From Zhongshania antarctica (GTDB lineage Bacteria > Pseudomonadota > Gammaproteobacteria > Pseudomonadales > Spongiibacteraceae): DNA of 64,000 bases. The position numbers were made by a program, and so were the translations under genes. The stretch lies in contig NZ_JACHHW010000006.1 of the NCBI RefSeq assembly GCF_014202945.1, positions 62,001 to 126,000 of the forward strand, given 5' to 3'. Shown piece by piece: positions 9,701-20,465 of the stretch. Each line of letters begins with the position of its first letter. The stretch's first letter is position 1. The notes beneath the pieces are model-generated. The model saw nothing but the letters and a program-made list of their open reading frames with translations, had not been told where the DNA came from and made no database searches.

Positions 9701-12515
9701 AAAACCGCACTTCGCCATTGCCGTCGACATTATCAATACAGCGGAAGCACAATTCAGGATGTTCTAAAGATTGACCGACTTCTTCACGATGATGCCAGCA
9801 ACGGCTGCATTTCTCGCCATCACTGGCGGCGACGCGCACCTGCAAACCGTCAACATCAGTAGCCACTGCCTCATTGGCGGTCGACAGCGGCGCTAACCGT
9901 GCAGCAGAACTAATTAAGACGAAGCGCAACTCGTCGCCCAATTTAACCAAGCTGTTCATCAAGCTCTCATCGCAGAATAAAGTAACCTCGGTGGCCAGAC
10001 TGCCGCCAACCAAGCCTTCTTTTTTGGCGCCTTCCAATACTTTATTCACCGCTGACTTAACCGACTGCACCGTTTCCCAAAAATCACTGTCCATTTCAGC
10101 ATCAGCTTCCATACGACTCAGGCCCTGATACCACTCCGCAGCAAACACGGTGCCGTTATGCTCACCGGGTAGGTGTTCCCACAATTCGTCGGCAGTAAAA
10201 CTCAGAATCGGCGCAATCCAGCGAGTCAGCGCCTCAGCAATATGGTACATCGCGGTTTGCGCTGAACGCCGTGGCAAGCTATTGGGCTTGGTCGTGTACT
10301 GGCGATCTTTAATAATATCCAGATAAAAGCCGCCCAGTTCCAGCACGCAGAAATTATGCAATTTCTGATAGATCAAATGGAATTGATAAGCCTCGTAAGC
10401 AGCGACGATCTCGTCTTGCAATTCCGCAGCGCGGTGCATAATCCAACGATCCATCGCCAGCATATCGCTAAGATCCACAGCGTGTTCCTGTGGCTCAAAA
10501 CCCGCCATATTGGCAAGCAAGAAACGCGCGGTGTTGCGGATGCGACGATAAGAATCCGCGGTGCGTTTAAAGATTTCGTCAGAGACCGTCATCTCATTGC
10601 GGTAATCGGTTGCCGCCACCCACAAGCGTAAAATATCGGCACCCAAGGTGTTCATGACTTTTTGCGGCGCAACCACATTGCCGACGGACTTCGACATTTT
10701 ACGGCCCTGGGCGTCCACGGCAAAACCGTGAGTAAGTACGCTCTTGTAGGGTGCACAGCCATTGGTCGCCACCGAGGTCAGCATAGACGACTGGAACCAG
10801 CCGCGATGCTGATCCGAGCCTTCTAAGTACAGATCAGCAGGAAACTGCAAATTATCGCGCTGCGCTAAGACCGCGTAATGAGTAACGCCAGAGTCGAACC
10901 ACACATCTAAGGTATCGCTCACTTTAACGTAGTCGCTGGCGTCGTCGCCCAACAGCTCGCTGACCTCAAGGTCGAACCACGCTTGAATGCCAGCGCCCTC
11001 AACCCGCTTAGCAATCTCTTCAATCAGCGCAGGAGTATTAGGGTGCAGTTCGGCGGTGTCTTTGTGAACTAACAGGGCAATTGGCGCGCCCCAAGTACGC
11101 TGACGCGATACACACCAATCGGGACGCTCTTGCATCATCGACTCGATACGCGCACGACCCCAGCCGGGCATCCAGTTTACGGCGTCCACTTCCTTCATCG
11201 CGGTATCCAGCAGACCGTTTTGCGTCATGCTGACAAACCACTGGGGTGTGGCGCGGAAAATAATCGGGCTTTTATGACGCCAGCAATGGGGGTAGCTATG
11301 CTCCAAAGGCTTGTGCAGCAGTAAACGGCCACGCTCAGATAGAGCCTCAATCACATTATCATTGGCCTTAAACACATGCTGACCGGCAAAAAACTCAGTG
11401 TCCGGCAAAAAAGTGCCGTTAGCGGCAACGGGGTTATACACTTCTAAGCCGTAAGCTTTGCCAACCACAAAGTCGTCTTGACCGTGGGCAGGTGCGGTGT
11501 GGACAGCACCGGTACCCGCGTCGGTGGTGACATGGTCCCCGAGAATCACCGGCACCTGGCGGCTGTAAAGCGGGTGCTGCAGCAGCAGATTTTCGAGTGC
11601 GGCGCCCTTACAGCGACCGATTACCGTAAAGCCTTCAACGCCATAGCGCGCCAGAGCTGATTCGTGCAGCGCATCAGCAAGTAGCACTACCATAGTCTCG
11701 CCGCTGCTGCGGGTGTAGGACACCCACACATAATCCAGCTCAGGGTGCAGGCTCACTGCCATATTAGCGGGTATTGTCCACGGCGTGGTGGTCCAGATCA
11801 CCAAATTTAACTCGCCCTCGGTGTCGGCTGGCAGGCCACCCGCAGCAAGCATCGCAGCGCGATCAACCGCGGCAAAAGCGACGTCAATCGCTGGCGAAGT
11901 TTTGTCTTTGTATTCCACTTCGGCTTCGGCCAAGGCCGAACCGCAGTCCATGCACCAGTGCACGGGCTTAAAGCCCTTGTGCAAGTGACCGTTGTCGACA
12001 ATTTTACCAAGGGCGCGAATGATATTGGCTTCAAAGCCAAAATCCATGGTGAGGTAGGGATTGTCCCAGTCACCAAAAACACCCAAGCGTTTAAAATCTT
12101 CGCGCTGACCATTCACCTGTTTATAGGCGTATTCTCGGCACTTTTCTCGGAACGTGGCGGCGTCAACTTTATGGCCAGCCTTGCCTACTTTCTTTTCAAC
12201 ATTGAGTTCAATTGGCAGGCCGTGACAATCCCAACCGGGCACATAAGGCGCGTCAAAACCGCTGAGGGTTTTCGACTTTACAATAATGTCTTTAAGGATT
12301 TTATTGACCGCGTGACCGATATGAATATCGCCATTGGCATACGGCGGGCCGTCGTGAAGTACAAACTTTTGCCGCCCCGCACGGGCGTCGCGAATTTGCT
12401 GATAAACGTCCTCTTCCTGCCAGCGCTTCAGCATACCGGGTTCACGTTGGGCCAAATTTGCCTTCATGGCAAAGCTGGTCTCGGGCAGGTTCAAGGTGTG
12501 CTTGTATTCACTCAT
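9693..12515 (-). CDS. ileS: Isoleucyl-tRNA synthetase
   Basis: Class I aminoacyl-tRNA synthetase charging tRNA-Ile, with an editing domain. The HIGH signature is at residues 65-68 (in [12 protein letters not shown]) and the KMSKS loop begins at residue 606. A C-terminal zinc site has four Cys at about 903, 906, 923 and 926 (CSRCW and CFRC). This is the bacterial IleS1 form, normally mupirocin-sensitive. 940 aa, full length. It is followed by lspA with an eight-base overlap and preceded by ribF. Confidence 0.97.
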   Translation of the reverse strand: MSEYKHTLNLPETSFAMKANLAQREPGMLKRWQEEDVYQQIRDARAGRQKFVLHDGPPYANGDIHIGHAVNKILKDIIVKSKTLSGFDAPYVPGWDCHGLPIELNVEKKVGKAGHKVDAATFREKCREYAYKQVNGQREDFKRLGVFGDWDNPYLTMDFGFEANIIRALGKIVDNGHLHKGFKPVHWCMDCGSALAEAEVEYKDKTSPAIDVAFAAVDRAAMLAAGGLPADTEGELNLVIWTTTPWTIPANMAVSLHPELDYVWVSYTRSSGETMVVLLADALHESALARYGVEGFTVIGRCKGAALENLLLQHPLYSRQVPVILGDHVTTDAGTGAVHTAPAHGQDDFVVGKAYGLEVYNPVAANGTFLPDTEFFAGQHVFKANDNVIEALSERGRLLLHKPLEHSYPHCWRHKSPIIFRATPQWFVSMTQNGLLDTAMKEVDAVNWMPGWGRARIESMMQERPDWCVSRQRTWGAPIALLVHKDTAELHPNTPALIEEIAKRVEGAGIQAWFDLEVSELLGDDASDYVKVSDTLDVWFDSGVTHYAVLAQRDNLQFPADLYLEGSDQHRGWFQSSMLTSVATNGCAPYKSVLTHGFAVDAQGRKMSKSVGNVVAPQKVMNTLGADILRLWVAATDYRNEMTVSDEIFKRTADSYRRIRNTARFLLANMAGFEPQEHAVDLSDMLAMDRWIMHRAAELQDEIVAAYEAYQFHLIYQKLHNFCVLELGGFYLDIIKDRQYTTKPNSLPRRSAQTAMYHIAEALTRWIAPILSFTADELWEHLPGEHNGTVFAAEWYQGLSRMEADAEMDSDFWETVQSVKSAVNKVLEGAKKEGLVGGSLATEVTLFCDESLMNSLVKLGDELRFVLISSAARLAPLSTANEAVATDVDGLQVRVAASDGEKCSRCWHHREEVGQSLEHPELCFRCIDNVDGNGEVRFYA

Positions 12516-12541
12516 AGTGGCTTCTTACACATTCCAAAGGT

Positions 12542-13471
12542 TTAAAGATCAAAAAAGGATCGCGCCTGCTCTACATCGTTGGCAATTTGTGCCTGCAGGG
12601 CGTCTAGTCCGTCAAACTTCGCTTCTTCACGCAACTTTTTGCGAAATACCACGCGAATTTTGCGGCCGTAAATATTCTGATTAAAGTCCAGCAAATGGAC
12701 TTCTAAAATTGCTTTTGATAAATCGCCAATCGTTGGTCGCACGCCAACATTGGCAACGCCGGGGCACATGCCCTCTGCCGCGCCATAAACCTCAACGGCG
12801 AACACGCCAGAGAGTGGCGAACGCAGTCTGTGCAATTCCATATTGGCTGTCGGCGTACCAATGGTACGGCCTAATTGCTGACCAACGATTACCCGCCCAG
12901 ATATGCTGTAGCGCCGCCCCAACAAACGTTCCGCAAGTGCAAAGTCCGCGTCGGCCAATACTTCGCGAATACGGGTGCTGCTCACGCGCTCCCCAGCAAA
13001 CTGCAAAGTAGAGGTATCGACTACTTCAAAGCCATTAACATTGCCGAATTTACGCAGTAAACCAAAATCACCGCTGCGATTGCGGCCAAAACGCAAGTCG
13101 TCGCCAACCACAATGTATTTCACACCTAAACCCGCAACAAACAAGGTGTGAATAAATTCACTGGCGGTAAGGTCCCGGAAGTCTGGGGTAAAACGAATCC
13201 GCAAAACGCGATCAATACCCAGCTCCCGCAGGGCATCAAATTTCTCACGAAAGCTCATTAAGCGGGCTGGCGCATCATTCGGTGAAAAGAACTCTCTCGG
13301 TAGAGGCTCAAACAAAACCACGGTCGACGGCAGCCCCATTTCTTTACCCTTGGCAATTAACTGGCGTAACACCGCCTGATGACCTAAATGGACACCGTCA
13401 AAAGCGCCAATCGTGGCTACGCAGCCGCGATGCTCGGGGCGAAAATGCTTAAATCCGCGGATTAACTCCAT
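12542..13471 (-). CDS. ribF: Bifunctional riboflavin kinase / FAD synthetase
   Basis: Converts riboflavin to FMN and then FAD. The N-terminal adenylyltransferase domain shows CVATIGAFDGVHLGHQ near residues 17-32 and the SSTRIREVL motif; the C-terminal kinase domain shows the IGTPTANMEL motif. The ATG at 13471 starts the usual MELIRGF sequence and has a weak GGTAGG site upstream; an ATG three codons earlier (13480) has none. It lies between murJ and ileS, a conserved order. Confidence 0.95.
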   Translation of the reverse strand: MELIRGFKHFRPEHRGCVATIGAFDGVHLGHQAVLRQLIAKGKEMGLPSTVVLFEPLPREFFSPNDAPARLMSFREKFDALRELGIDRVLRIRFTPDFRDLTASEFIHTLFVAGLGVKYIVVGDDLRFGRNRSGDFGLLRKFGNVNGFEVVDTSTLQFAGERVSSTRIREVLADADFALAERLLGRRYSISGRVIVGQQLGRTIGTPTANMELHRLRSPLSGVFAVEVYGAAEGMCPGVANVGVRPTIGDLSKAILEVHLLDFNQNIYGRKIRVVFRKKLREEAKFDGLDALQAQIANDVEQARSFFDL

Positions 13472-13565
13472 GCCTACCATCGTTGTAATTTACAAAGCCG
13501 CTGATTATAACTCACTAAGGGGCTGGACTAAACGCCAGTGTTGCGCTAATCGCGCTGCAGCACTC

Positions 13566-15164
13566 CTAGCCATGGGGCACGGAGCCACGCAGATCCTTAA
13601 GACGCAAACCACAGGCGACCATTACCGCAATATAAGCGCCACTGCCCGCCACACATAAGCCCGCCAAATGCATCGCTCGCTGCATCGCACCCCACTGCTG
13701 CCAGCCATCAAACCATAGCAAACCATACCAAAGACAAACCGCCATCGCCGTGACGGCCAAGCCCAACTGCATACAATAGCGCCCCCAGCCCGGCAGCATT
13801 GTATAGCCGGCTTTTTGGCGAAGACCACGGAACAACAAGGCCGCATTGAGCCAGGCAGATGCCGCCGTGGCCAAGGCCAAACCTGCGTGACCAACCTGCC
13901 AGTAATGGTGAAGCGGAATGACCAGCGCTATATTCATCACCATATTCGCCACCATGGCGATAATACCGATCCGCACTGGGGTCTTAGTGTCTTGGCGCGC
14001 ATAAAAGCCCGGCGCCAAGATTTTAATTAACATAAACGGGATTAAGCCCAAGGTATACGCCCGCAAGCTCAATGCCGACATAGTCACATCGCGGAGCTGC
14101 ATTTCGCCGTATTGAAACAAGGTAACCAAAATTGGCTCGGCCAGCAGCAGCAGCGCTGCCGTTGCCGGTACCGCCATCAACAGCACGCTGCGCAAACCCC
14201 AATCTAAGGTCGCGCCAAACGCCAATTCGTTACCACCCGCCTTCAGCCGCGACAAATTGGGCAAGACCACCGTGGCAATGGCAATGGCAAACACCCCTAG
14301 AGGCAGCTCAACCAAGCGATCGGAATAATACAGCCAGGAAATACTGCCCGTGGGGAGAAACGAGGCCAGAATGGTGTCGAGCAGCAAATTGATTTGACTA
14401 ATCGACACACCAAATAGCGCGGGAATCATCAGGGTAATAATTTTTTGCACGCCCGGGTCTTCCCACGCCCAACGTGGCCGCGGCAACATTTGTATGCGCT
14501 GCAAAAATGGCATCTGGAAAACCATTTGCACTGCGCCTGCCATCAACACACCCCAGGCTAGTGCCATTGCAGGCTCGGCAAAGTATTGCGAGAAATGCAC
14601 GGCAGCCACAATCATGCAGACATTTAGCAGCACGGGGGTGAACGCCGGCACGGCATAGCGGCCAAAGGTATTGAGAATGCCACCCGCAAAGCCGGTCATG
14701 GAGATTAAGAAAAGATAGGGAAAGGTGATACGGATCATGTCGGAGGTGAGCTGAAACTTAGCCGGGTCTGCTCTAAAACCCGGCGCAAACACCGTGGCCA
14801 CGATCGGGGACGCTAACACAGCGACCGAGGTCACCAATAGCAAAACCCCGCCCAGTGCACCGGCAACGCGATCGATCAATAGTTTAATTGACTCTTTGCT
14901 GCCATTTTCACGGTACTCCGACAGCACCGGCACAAAGGCTTGAGAAAACGCGCCTTCGGCAAACAGACGCCGCAGAAAATTGGGAATTTTAAAGGCGACA
15001 AAAAAACAGTCGGCGTTGCTACTCGCGCCTAAAAAGTTGGCAATTACTACATCGCGAATCAAGCCTAAAACTCTCGACAGCAAGGTCATGACACTGACCA
15101 GCAAGCTAGAGCGCAGCAACCCGCGCTGCTTGGCGGGGCCTTTCGCCGCAGCGGAATCACTCAT
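13566..15164 (-). CDS. murJ: Lipid II flippase MurJ (MviN)
   Basis: Polytopic inner-membrane MOP-family flippase that moves lipid II across the membrane for peptidoglycan synthesis. The N-terminus carries the family sequence TLLSRVLGLIRDVVIANFLG, followed by multiple hydrophobic segments; about 532 aa. The ATG at 15164 overlaps the Nudix gene stop as ATGA (15161-15164), so I prefer it over the ATG at 15173. The gene leads into ribF after 94 nt without a visible terminator. Confidence 0.95.
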   Translation of the reverse strand: MSDSAAAKGPAKQRGLLRSSLLVSVMTLLSRVLGLIRDVVIANFLGASSNADCFFVAFKIPNFLRRLFAEGAFSQAFVPVLSEYRENGSKESIKLLIDRVAGALGGVLLLVTSVAVLASPIVATVFAPGFRADPAKFQLTSDMIRITFPYLFLISMTGFAGGILNTFGRYAVPAFTPVLLNVCMIVAAVHFSQYFAEPAMALAWGVLMAGAVQMVFQMPFLQRIQMLPRPRWAWEDPGVQKIITLMIPALFGVSISQINLLLDTILASFLPTGSISWLYYSDRLVELPLGVFAIAIATVVLPNLSRLKAGGNELAFGATLDWGLRSVLLMAVPATAALLLLAEPILVTLFQYGEMQLRDVTMSALSLRAYTLGLIPFMLIKILAPGFYARQDTKTPVRIGIIAMVANMVMNIALVIPLHHYWQVGHAGLALATAASAWLNAALLFRGLRQKAGYTMLPGWGRYCMQLGLAVTAMAVCLWYGLLWFDGWQQWGAMQRAMHLAGLCVAGSGAYIAVMVACGLRLKDLRGSVPHG

Positions 15165-15775
15165 GCTAGCCACCGTTGGCGCAGCGCATCCCTATGTATG
15201 CGCAGCCACTGCAGGGCGATTAAGCTGTGAGCATTGTCGATCTGACCGGCATCTAACATCGCCATGGCATCGGCAAAGGAAATCACTTTGGCGTGGATAT
15301 CCTCGCCCTCCTCAGCCAAACCGTAAAAGCCACCGGCGGCGCTTAAATCGGCCCGCCCACAGAACAGGTGAAAATATTCATCACTGCCCCCCGGCGAGGA
15401 GTAGTATTCAGCAACGGCTTCCATTTCGGCAATGTCGATACCGGCCTCCTCAAGCGCCTCACGGCGCGCGACGTCTTCGGGGTTCTCGTCAGGCTTATCG
15501 ATAATGCCCGCCACCAACTCTGAAATCCAAGGACTGGCCGAGCGGTTCATTGCCCCAACCCGAAATTGTTCAACCTGCAAAATGCAATCCAGCGCGGGAT
15601 CATAGGGCAGTACGCCCACCGCCGGGCCACGCACAAATAGCTCTCGGCTCAACCAGCGCCCCCAGCCGCCCTCATACAGACGGTGGCGCAAACGGTATGC
15701 CCGCACTTGAAAAAAACCGCGCCAAGCAGCGCGGTCTTCATCTATTTCTACATCACTGCGCTTGAAATCAGCCAT
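15161..15775 (-). CDS. nudF: NudF-like ADP-ribose pyrophosphatase (Nudix hydrolase)
   Basis: Hydrolyses ADP-ribose to AMP and ribose 5-phosphate in the cytoplasm if it follows the family. The Nudix box lies near residues 91-113 and ends in the canonical REALEEAGI. The segment between the first Gly and this RE is 14 residues instead of 13, a one-residue insertion compared with E. coli NudF. The upstream strand order (VEQFRVG and ELVAGIID) is typical of NudF/TrgB. 204 aa. It overlaps murJ by four bases, an unusual pairing. Confidence 0.85.
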   Translation of the reverse strand: MADFKRSDVEIDEDRAAWRGFFQVRAYRLRHRLYEGGWGRWLSRELFVRGPAVGVLPYDPALDCILQVEQFRVGAMNRSASPWISELVAGIIDKPDENPEDVARREALEEAGIDIAEMEAVAEYYSSPGGSDEYFHLFCGRADLSAAGGFYGLAEEGEDIHAKVISFADAMAMLDAGQIDNAHSLIALQWLRIHRDALRQRWLA

Positions 15776-15792
15776 TCGCTATTTGCACCACT

Positions 15793-16809
15793 TCAGAAAC
15801 GCCGCTCGGTATACCAGTTAACATCGCGGGCATTTTTATCGACTTGATCGACGACGTCTAATATCAGCGCAAACAGCGCCATGCGCACTAAGACACCATT
15901 ATCGGCCTGCCGGAATATCGCCAAATTCGGATTATCATTGAGGTCATTGTCGAGTTCATTGGCCTCTGAGCGAGAGTCCCGCGGCAGCGGATGCATAATG
16001 ACGGTATTGGGCTCGCAATTGCGGGTGTAAATTGCCTGATTCAGCCGATAGCGGCCACGATACAAATCGGCCTCGGCGCGATCGGCAAAACGCTCTTCCT
16101 GAATTCGGGTGGAATAGGCAATATCTACTTTAGAAATACTGCCTTCCATGACATCCGACTCGACCACGGTATGACCAGCACTGCGCAGCTGTTCAACAAT
16201 CGCGCCCGGCATTTGTAACTCCGTGGGCGAAATTAATACCACGGTGACATTGCGGTATAAACACAGCAATTTACACAGGGAGTGCACGGTGCGGCCGTAT
16301 TTTAAATCACCGATCATGGCAATACGCAGGCCGTCGAGATCACTGCGACCCTGATGCTGTAGTTCTTTACGGATGGTATAGAGATCTAATAGCGCCTGAC
16401 TGGGGTGCTCGTTAGCGCCGTCGCCGCCGTTCATCACCGGTACTCGACTCGCAGCGGCAAACTCCGCCACCGAACCGGAAACCGGATGGCGCATAACGAT
16501 AACATCGCTATAGCCACTAAGAACCCGCGCTGTATCGTACAGTGATTCACCCTTAGCAATCGCCGACGTCTCAAAGCCGGTAGTTTCCCGTACTTCGCCG
16601 CCCAGTAAATTAAAGGCGCAACCAAAACTCACGCGAGTTCGCGTAGAAGGCTCAAAAAACATATTGCCGAGAATGGCACCGTCGAGCACCTTGGTCACCC
16701 GCTGGCGATGAGCATAGGGCTCCATACGGTCGGCAACTTCAAACACCCGCTCGATATCGCCGCGGTCGAACTGACTAATAGAGAGGATATGGCTACCTGA
16801 AAATTTCAA
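15793..16809 (-). CDS. pyrB: Aspartate carbamoyltransferase catalytic chain
   Basis: Catalyses carbamoyl phosphate plus L-aspartate to N-carbamoylaspartate in pyrimidine synthesis. The carbamoyl-phosphate motif FEPSTRTRVSF lies near residues 52-62; HPSQALLDL and the aspartate loop HPLPRDSR are present. 338 aa, somewhat longer than E. coli PyrB (311). No pyrI regulatory subunit or pyrC-like gene is adjacent. The start is preceded by a GGAGAGACCC-like site and is 18 nt from the ABC exporter stop. Confidence 0.92.
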   Translation of the reverse strand: MKFSGSHILSISQFDRGDIERVFEVADRMEPYAHRQRVTKVLDGAILGNMFFEPSTRTRVSFGCAFNLLGGEVRETTGFETSAIAKGESLYDTARVLSGYSDVIVMRHPVSGSVAEFAAASRVPVMNGGDGANEHPSQALLDLYTIRKELQHQGRSDLDGLRIAMIGDLKYGRTVHSLCKLLCLYRNVTVVLISPTELQMPGAIVEQLRSAGHTVVESDVMEGSISKVDIAYSTRIQEERFADRAEADLYRGRYRLNQAIYTRNCEPNTVIMHPLPRDSRSEANELDNDLNDNPNLAIFRQADNGVLVRMALFALILDVVDQVDKNARDVNWYTERRF

Positions 16810-16827
16810 AGGGTCTCTCCGCGTTAA

Positions 16828-18633
16828 TTACATTGTTACCATTTGTTCGGCACTGCTACTGCCTTCATCAAACTGCAAACTCGCCCAGCGCGAATAGAGC
16901 GGCGAGCTTTGTAAAAGTTCGGCATGATTACCGGCATCCACTAACTTACCGTGATCCAGCACGGCAATAATATCCACGTCGACCACTGTCGCTAGGCGAT
17001 GGGCTATCACAATGGTAGTGCGCCCTTTCATGAGCAATTCCAGGGCCTGCTGAACCTGATACTCGCTCTCGGCGTCGAGCGCGCTGGTGGCCTCATCGAG
17101 AAGCAGCAAGGTTGGGTCAGCCAGAATCGCCCGCGCAATGGCAACCCGCTGACGTTGACCGCCAGACAGACGAATACCGCCCTCGCCCACAAAGCTGTCG
17201 TAGCCGTCGCTCAAGCGCTCAATAAACTCGTGAGCATAGGCTTTGCGGGCAGCCGCTTCAATCTCGGCCATTGTCGCGCCGGGCTTACCGTAGCGAATAT
17301 TGTCGGCCACACTGCCGGTAAACAAAACCGGCTGTTGGGGTACGATGGCAATTTGCGAGCGCAAATCATCTAGGCTCAGGTCGCGTATATCAATGCCGTC
17401 AAAACGAATTGCGCCGCCCTGTACATCGTAAAACCGCAATATTAAATCAACCAAGGTCGACTTACCTGCACCCGAACTCCCCACCAGTGCTAAGCTGCTG
17501 CCCGGTTTGATATCGAGGCAAAGTTTATCAATCGCCTGCTGCTCTGGTCGCGAGGGATAACTAAAGCAAACCTGATCAAATTCCAAATGCCCTTTGGGCT
17601 TTGCTGGCAATGGTACCGGCGCGGTTGACGAAGGCACTAAATTCTCGGCCGCGAGCAACTCCAATAAGCGCTCGGTAGCACCGGCAGCGCGCTGCAAATC
17701 GCCGTAGACCTCAGAGATAGCACCCACCGATGCCGCAACCATCACCGCGTAAAAGATAAATGCCGTCAACTCACCGCCGCTGATTTTTCCCGCCAAGACA
17801 TCAAGCCCGCCGACCCATAACATGGCGGTCACCGCGCCGAGCACTAGGGTTATTACAATGGTGGTTAACCACGCACGCTGATTAATACGACTAATCGCTA
17901 CCCGAAATGCCGATTCAACATGACCATCAAAGGCATTGCGATCCAATTCCTGATGGTTAAAAGCCTGCACCATTTTAATATTTTTAACCGATTCACCGAC
18001 AAAGGTACCGACGCCGGCGATCTTATCTTGGCTGGTCCGCGACAAGCTGCGCACCCGGCGACCGAACACAATAATCGGCACCACCACCAGTGGCACGCTG
18101 AGCATCACCAGCGCCGTTAATTTAGGATTGGTGATAAAGAGCAATATCACCCCACCAATGAACATCAGCAAATTGCGCAGCGCAATCGATACTGAAGAAC
18201 CAATGACGGTTTGCAGTAAAGTGGTGTCGGTGGTGATACGAGATTGAATTTCGCCGCTGAGATTGGTTTCAAAATAACCGGGATGCAGGTGCACCACATG
18301 GGCAAATACCGCCTTGCGCAGATCAGCACTTACCCGTTCCCCTATCCACGACACCAAATAAAAGCGCGTAAAGGTGCCGACCGCCAATAACAGAATCATC
18401 GCCGTAAAGAGCAGTAAGGCTTGATTCAAAGCGGCTTCAGTCGCGTTGCTAGAGAAGCCTTGATCAACCAGCATCCGCAGACCTTGACCGATGGATAGGG
18501 TAATGGCCGCAGTACACACAAGGGCTATACTGGCGCCAATCATTTGCCAGTAATAAGGCCGCAAAAACTGCATCATGGCCTTCAATACGCCGACGTTTGT
18601 GCTTTTTGCTCGCTCTGGACCGCTATCTGACAT
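16828..18633 (-). CDS. MsbA/LmrA-like ABC exporter, fused permease and ATPase
   Basis: Homodimeric type IV (ABCB-class) exporter half-transporter. Six transmembrane segments occupy roughly residues 20-310. The ATPase has Walker A GSSGAGKST, signature LSGGQRQRVAIARA and Walker B LLLLDEATSALD, then the H-loop IAHRLATV. The ATG at 18633 follows AGGGGAAGG, so the ATG at 18660 is probably not the start. Substrate unknown; lipid A export is possible by resemblance, but no lpxK or kdsB neighbour supports calling it MsbA. Confidence 0.88.
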   Translation of the reverse strand: MSDSGPERAKSTNVGVLKAMMQFLRPYYWQMIGASIALVCTAAITLSIGQGLRMLVDQGFSSNATEAALNQALLLFTAMILLLAVGTFTRFYLVSWIGERVSADLRKAVFAHVVHLHPGYFETNLSGEIQSRITTDTTLLQTVIGSSVSIALRNLLMFIGGVILLFITNPKLTALVMLSVPLVVVPIIVFGRRVRSLSRTSQDKIAGVGTFVGESVKNIKMVQAFNHQELDRNAFDGHVESAFRVAISRINQRAWLTTIVITLVLGAVTAMLWVGGLDVLAGKISGGELTAFIFYAVMVAASVGAISEVYGDLQRAAGATERLLELLAAENLVPSSTAPVPLPAKPKGHLEFDQVCFSYPSRPEQQAIDKLCLDIKPGSSLALVGSSGAGKSTLVDLILRFYDVQGGAIRFDGIDIRDLSLDDLRSQIAIVPQQPVLFTGSVADNIRYGKPGATMAEIEAAARKAYAHEFIERLSDGYDSFVGEGGIRLSGGQRQRVAIARAILADPTLLLLDEATSALDAESEYQVQQALELLMKGRTTIVIAHRLATVVDVDIIAVLDHGKLVDAGNHAELLQSSPLYSRWASLQFDEGSSSAEQMVTM

Positions 18634-18671
18634 TACCTTCCCCTGTTTATCGGCGGGCATTATCGCTTTAA

Positions 18672-18950
18672 TCAGACCTCTGGGAAAGCGGCGTTTACTT
18701 GAAGGATCAAGCTGTCTTTGGCGCTGCGCTTCATTTTCTTGATGACCGCCTCACGCTGGGACGCCTCAGATCGATTTTCGGCGGTCTCTCGGTAAACAAT
18801 AGCCTCGGGGGGATCGCCACGAAAAAACCGTGCGCCTCGCCCACCCTCGCCACAATGTTCTCGAAATCGACGCTCAGGGTCGGTGCTGATACCGGTGTAC
18901 AGTTTGCCGCTACGGCTGCGCACCATATACACCCACCAAGGGGAGCTCAC
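18672..18950 (-). CDS. GIY-YIG domain protein (UPF0213 family)
   Basis: Single-domain GIY-YIG protein of 92 aa, with VYMVRSRSGKLYTGISTD as the two-part motif and RFREH following. The UPF0213/YhbQ family is related to nucleases, with a role in DNA repair suspected but not settled. It starts with GTG overlapping the sbcB stop as GTGA (18947-18950), so it is translated with exonuclease I, another DNA-processing enzyme. Confidence 0.88.
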   Translation of the reverse strand: MSSPWWVYMVRSRSGKLYTGISTDPERRFREHCGEGGRGARFFRGDPPEAIVYRETAENRSEASQREAVIKKMKRSAKDSLILQVNAAFPEV

Positions 18951-20386
18951 AAACCTTCCTGCTCCAGCGCATCGGCATATTCGCTTAATTCATTGAGTAT
19001 CATGGTGTCTGTGGACGAATTGCGCTCCAGTGCCAATTCGCCTAAGCGCTGGCGAAACTCGGCGAAACCCAGCTGCCCCGGCTCGGGCTGACGCAAGCGT
19101 CGGCGGCAAAACTCCAGCCACTGCTGGCGCTCGGCACCAGTCAAGGTCGCAGGGTAATTACGCGCGCGGTAACGCCAGAGTAATTCTGGCAGACGTTGAT
19201 CGCGAAAGGGAAAAGACTGCCCCGCCAAAGCCTCTGGATCACTGCTGCGCACCGAATCCATCAAATGACGATCTTCGCCACTGAAAAACCCGCCGCCATA
19301 GAGCATCACATCGGGATCACTGCTTTCAGCAAACTTGCGCCCGCCAAATAGTTTTTGCAGTTTGGCCGCGAGATCACCGCTCTTGCGAATGCGCTGCCAA
19401 TTGCGCCGACACTGAGCCATGTCGAGCTGCAAGCGCTCGCATACGGTGTCATCCAGCAATTTCGCAGTCGCAACAATAGGGGCGCGATTGATATGAATTT
19501 CTTTGAGGGGAATACGCTCAGCGCCTTCCGGCAAATCGGCCGTGGCGCTAAATACCCGCGCAGAAATTTCTTCAACCGACAAATCAATCAAGGGCTGAGG
19601 ATCAACACTGAGGTCGTAAACAATCACACTGTTTTTGTTATCGGGGTGCAGTGCCAACGGCATCATCAACGCAGAGCAGAGCTTAGACGCAGGCAAACGA
19701 CCCGAGACATGCAGCACTGGCACCTGCGCGACGGTATCTAACATCGCCGCCACCGTGCGCTTATCCCGCAAGCTCAGGGCGTAATCAAATAATTTGGGCT
19801 GGCGCTGTTTGAGCAACTTAGCCAAGTCGATGGTGGCATATACATCAGACAATGCATCGTGCGCCGACTCGTGGCTCAAGCCATTGGCCGCCGACAACTC
19901 TTCAAGGCGAAAGCTCGGCGTGCCGTCTTCGCGCACCGGCCACTCAATGCCCTCTGGCCGCAAGGCCCGACACAATCGCGCGACATCGATGAGATCCCAG
20001 CGAGAATTGCCGTTTTGCCACTCCCGCGCATAGGGGTCAAAAAAGTTACGGTATAAGGTGTAGCGAGTGACTTCATCGTCGAAACGAATACTGTTATAGC
20101 CAACACCACAGGTACCCGGCTGCGACAGCTCAGCGTGAACAATGGCGATAAACTCCGCCTCAGACACGCCGTCTTGCAGTGCTTGCTGGGGGGTAATGCC
20201 GGTAATTAAACAGGCTTCGGGATGGGGGAGATAATCTGGACTGGGCCGACTGAACACCATTAGGGGCTCGTCGATAATATTCAAATCTGCATCGGTGCGT
20301 ACCCCGGCAAACTGCACCGGCCGATCACGAGCGGGATTAGCGCCCCAAGTTTCGTAATCGTGCCAGTAGAAGGTTTGATTTGCCAA
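18947..20386 (-). CDS. sbcB: Exodeoxyribonuclease I
   Basis: 3'-5' single-strand DNA exonuclease acting in mismatch repair and recombination. The exonuclease motif appears at the N-terminus as FYWHDYETWGANPARD, the ExoI form of DEDDh motif 1; motif II follows in GVGYNSIRFDDEVTRY, and SHESAHDALSDVYAT carries the motif III His and Asp. The C-terminal ExoI extension contains ELLWRYRARNYP. 479 aa, full length. It is coupled to the GIY-YIG gene downstream and follows the fumarase gene after a repeat-bearing gap. Confidence 0.95.
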   Translation of the reverse strand: MANQTFYWHDYETWGANPARDRPVQFAGVRTDADLNIIDEPLMVFSRPSPDYLPHPEACLITGITPQQALQDGVSEAEFIAIVHAELSQPGTCGVGYNSIRFDDEVTRYTLYRNFFDPYAREWQNGNSRWDLIDVARLCRALRPEGIEWPVREDGTPSFRLEELSAANGLSHESAHDALSDVYATIDLAKLLKQRQPKLFDYALSLRDKRTVAAMLDTVAQVPVLHVSGRLPASKLCSALMMPLALHPDNKNSVIVYDLSVDPQPLIDLSVEEISARVFSATADLPEGAERIPLKEIHINRAPIVATAKLLDDTVCERLQLDMAQCRRNWQRIRKSGDLAAKLQKLFGGRKFAESSDPDVMLYGGGFFSGEDRHLMDSVRSSDPEALAGQSFPFRDQRLPELLWRYRARNYPATLTGAERQQWLEFCRRRLRQPEPGQLGFAEFRQRLGELALERNSSTDTMILNELSEYADALEQEGL

Positions 20387-20423
20387 GGTTTGCTCCTTAA
20401 ATGCGTCGCGCTAAATGCCGAAC

Positions 20424-20465
20424 GGGAGACGGCGAACGCAAAAGCTGTAGCGTTTACCGTCTCCC
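20424..20465 (-). terminator. Long hairpin downstream of the fumarase gene
   Basis: Arms GGGAGACGG (20424-20432) and CCGTCTCCC (20457-20465) pair perfectly. After a two-base mismatch a further AACGC/GCGTT stem closes a 10-nt loop. No T tract follows on the minus strand, so it could be a transcript 3'-end structure rather than a classical terminator. One arm is continuous with the heptamer repeats at 20458-20499. Confidence 0.5.

Noticed and set aside
11958-12545. 195-codon open frame antisense to ileS
   Set aside because: Shadow of the ileS catalytic domain on the other strand.
16828-18633. Firm identification as the lipid A flippase MsbA
   Set aside because: Sequence fits many ABCB exporters and neighbours (pyrB, GIY-YIG) do not include lpxK.
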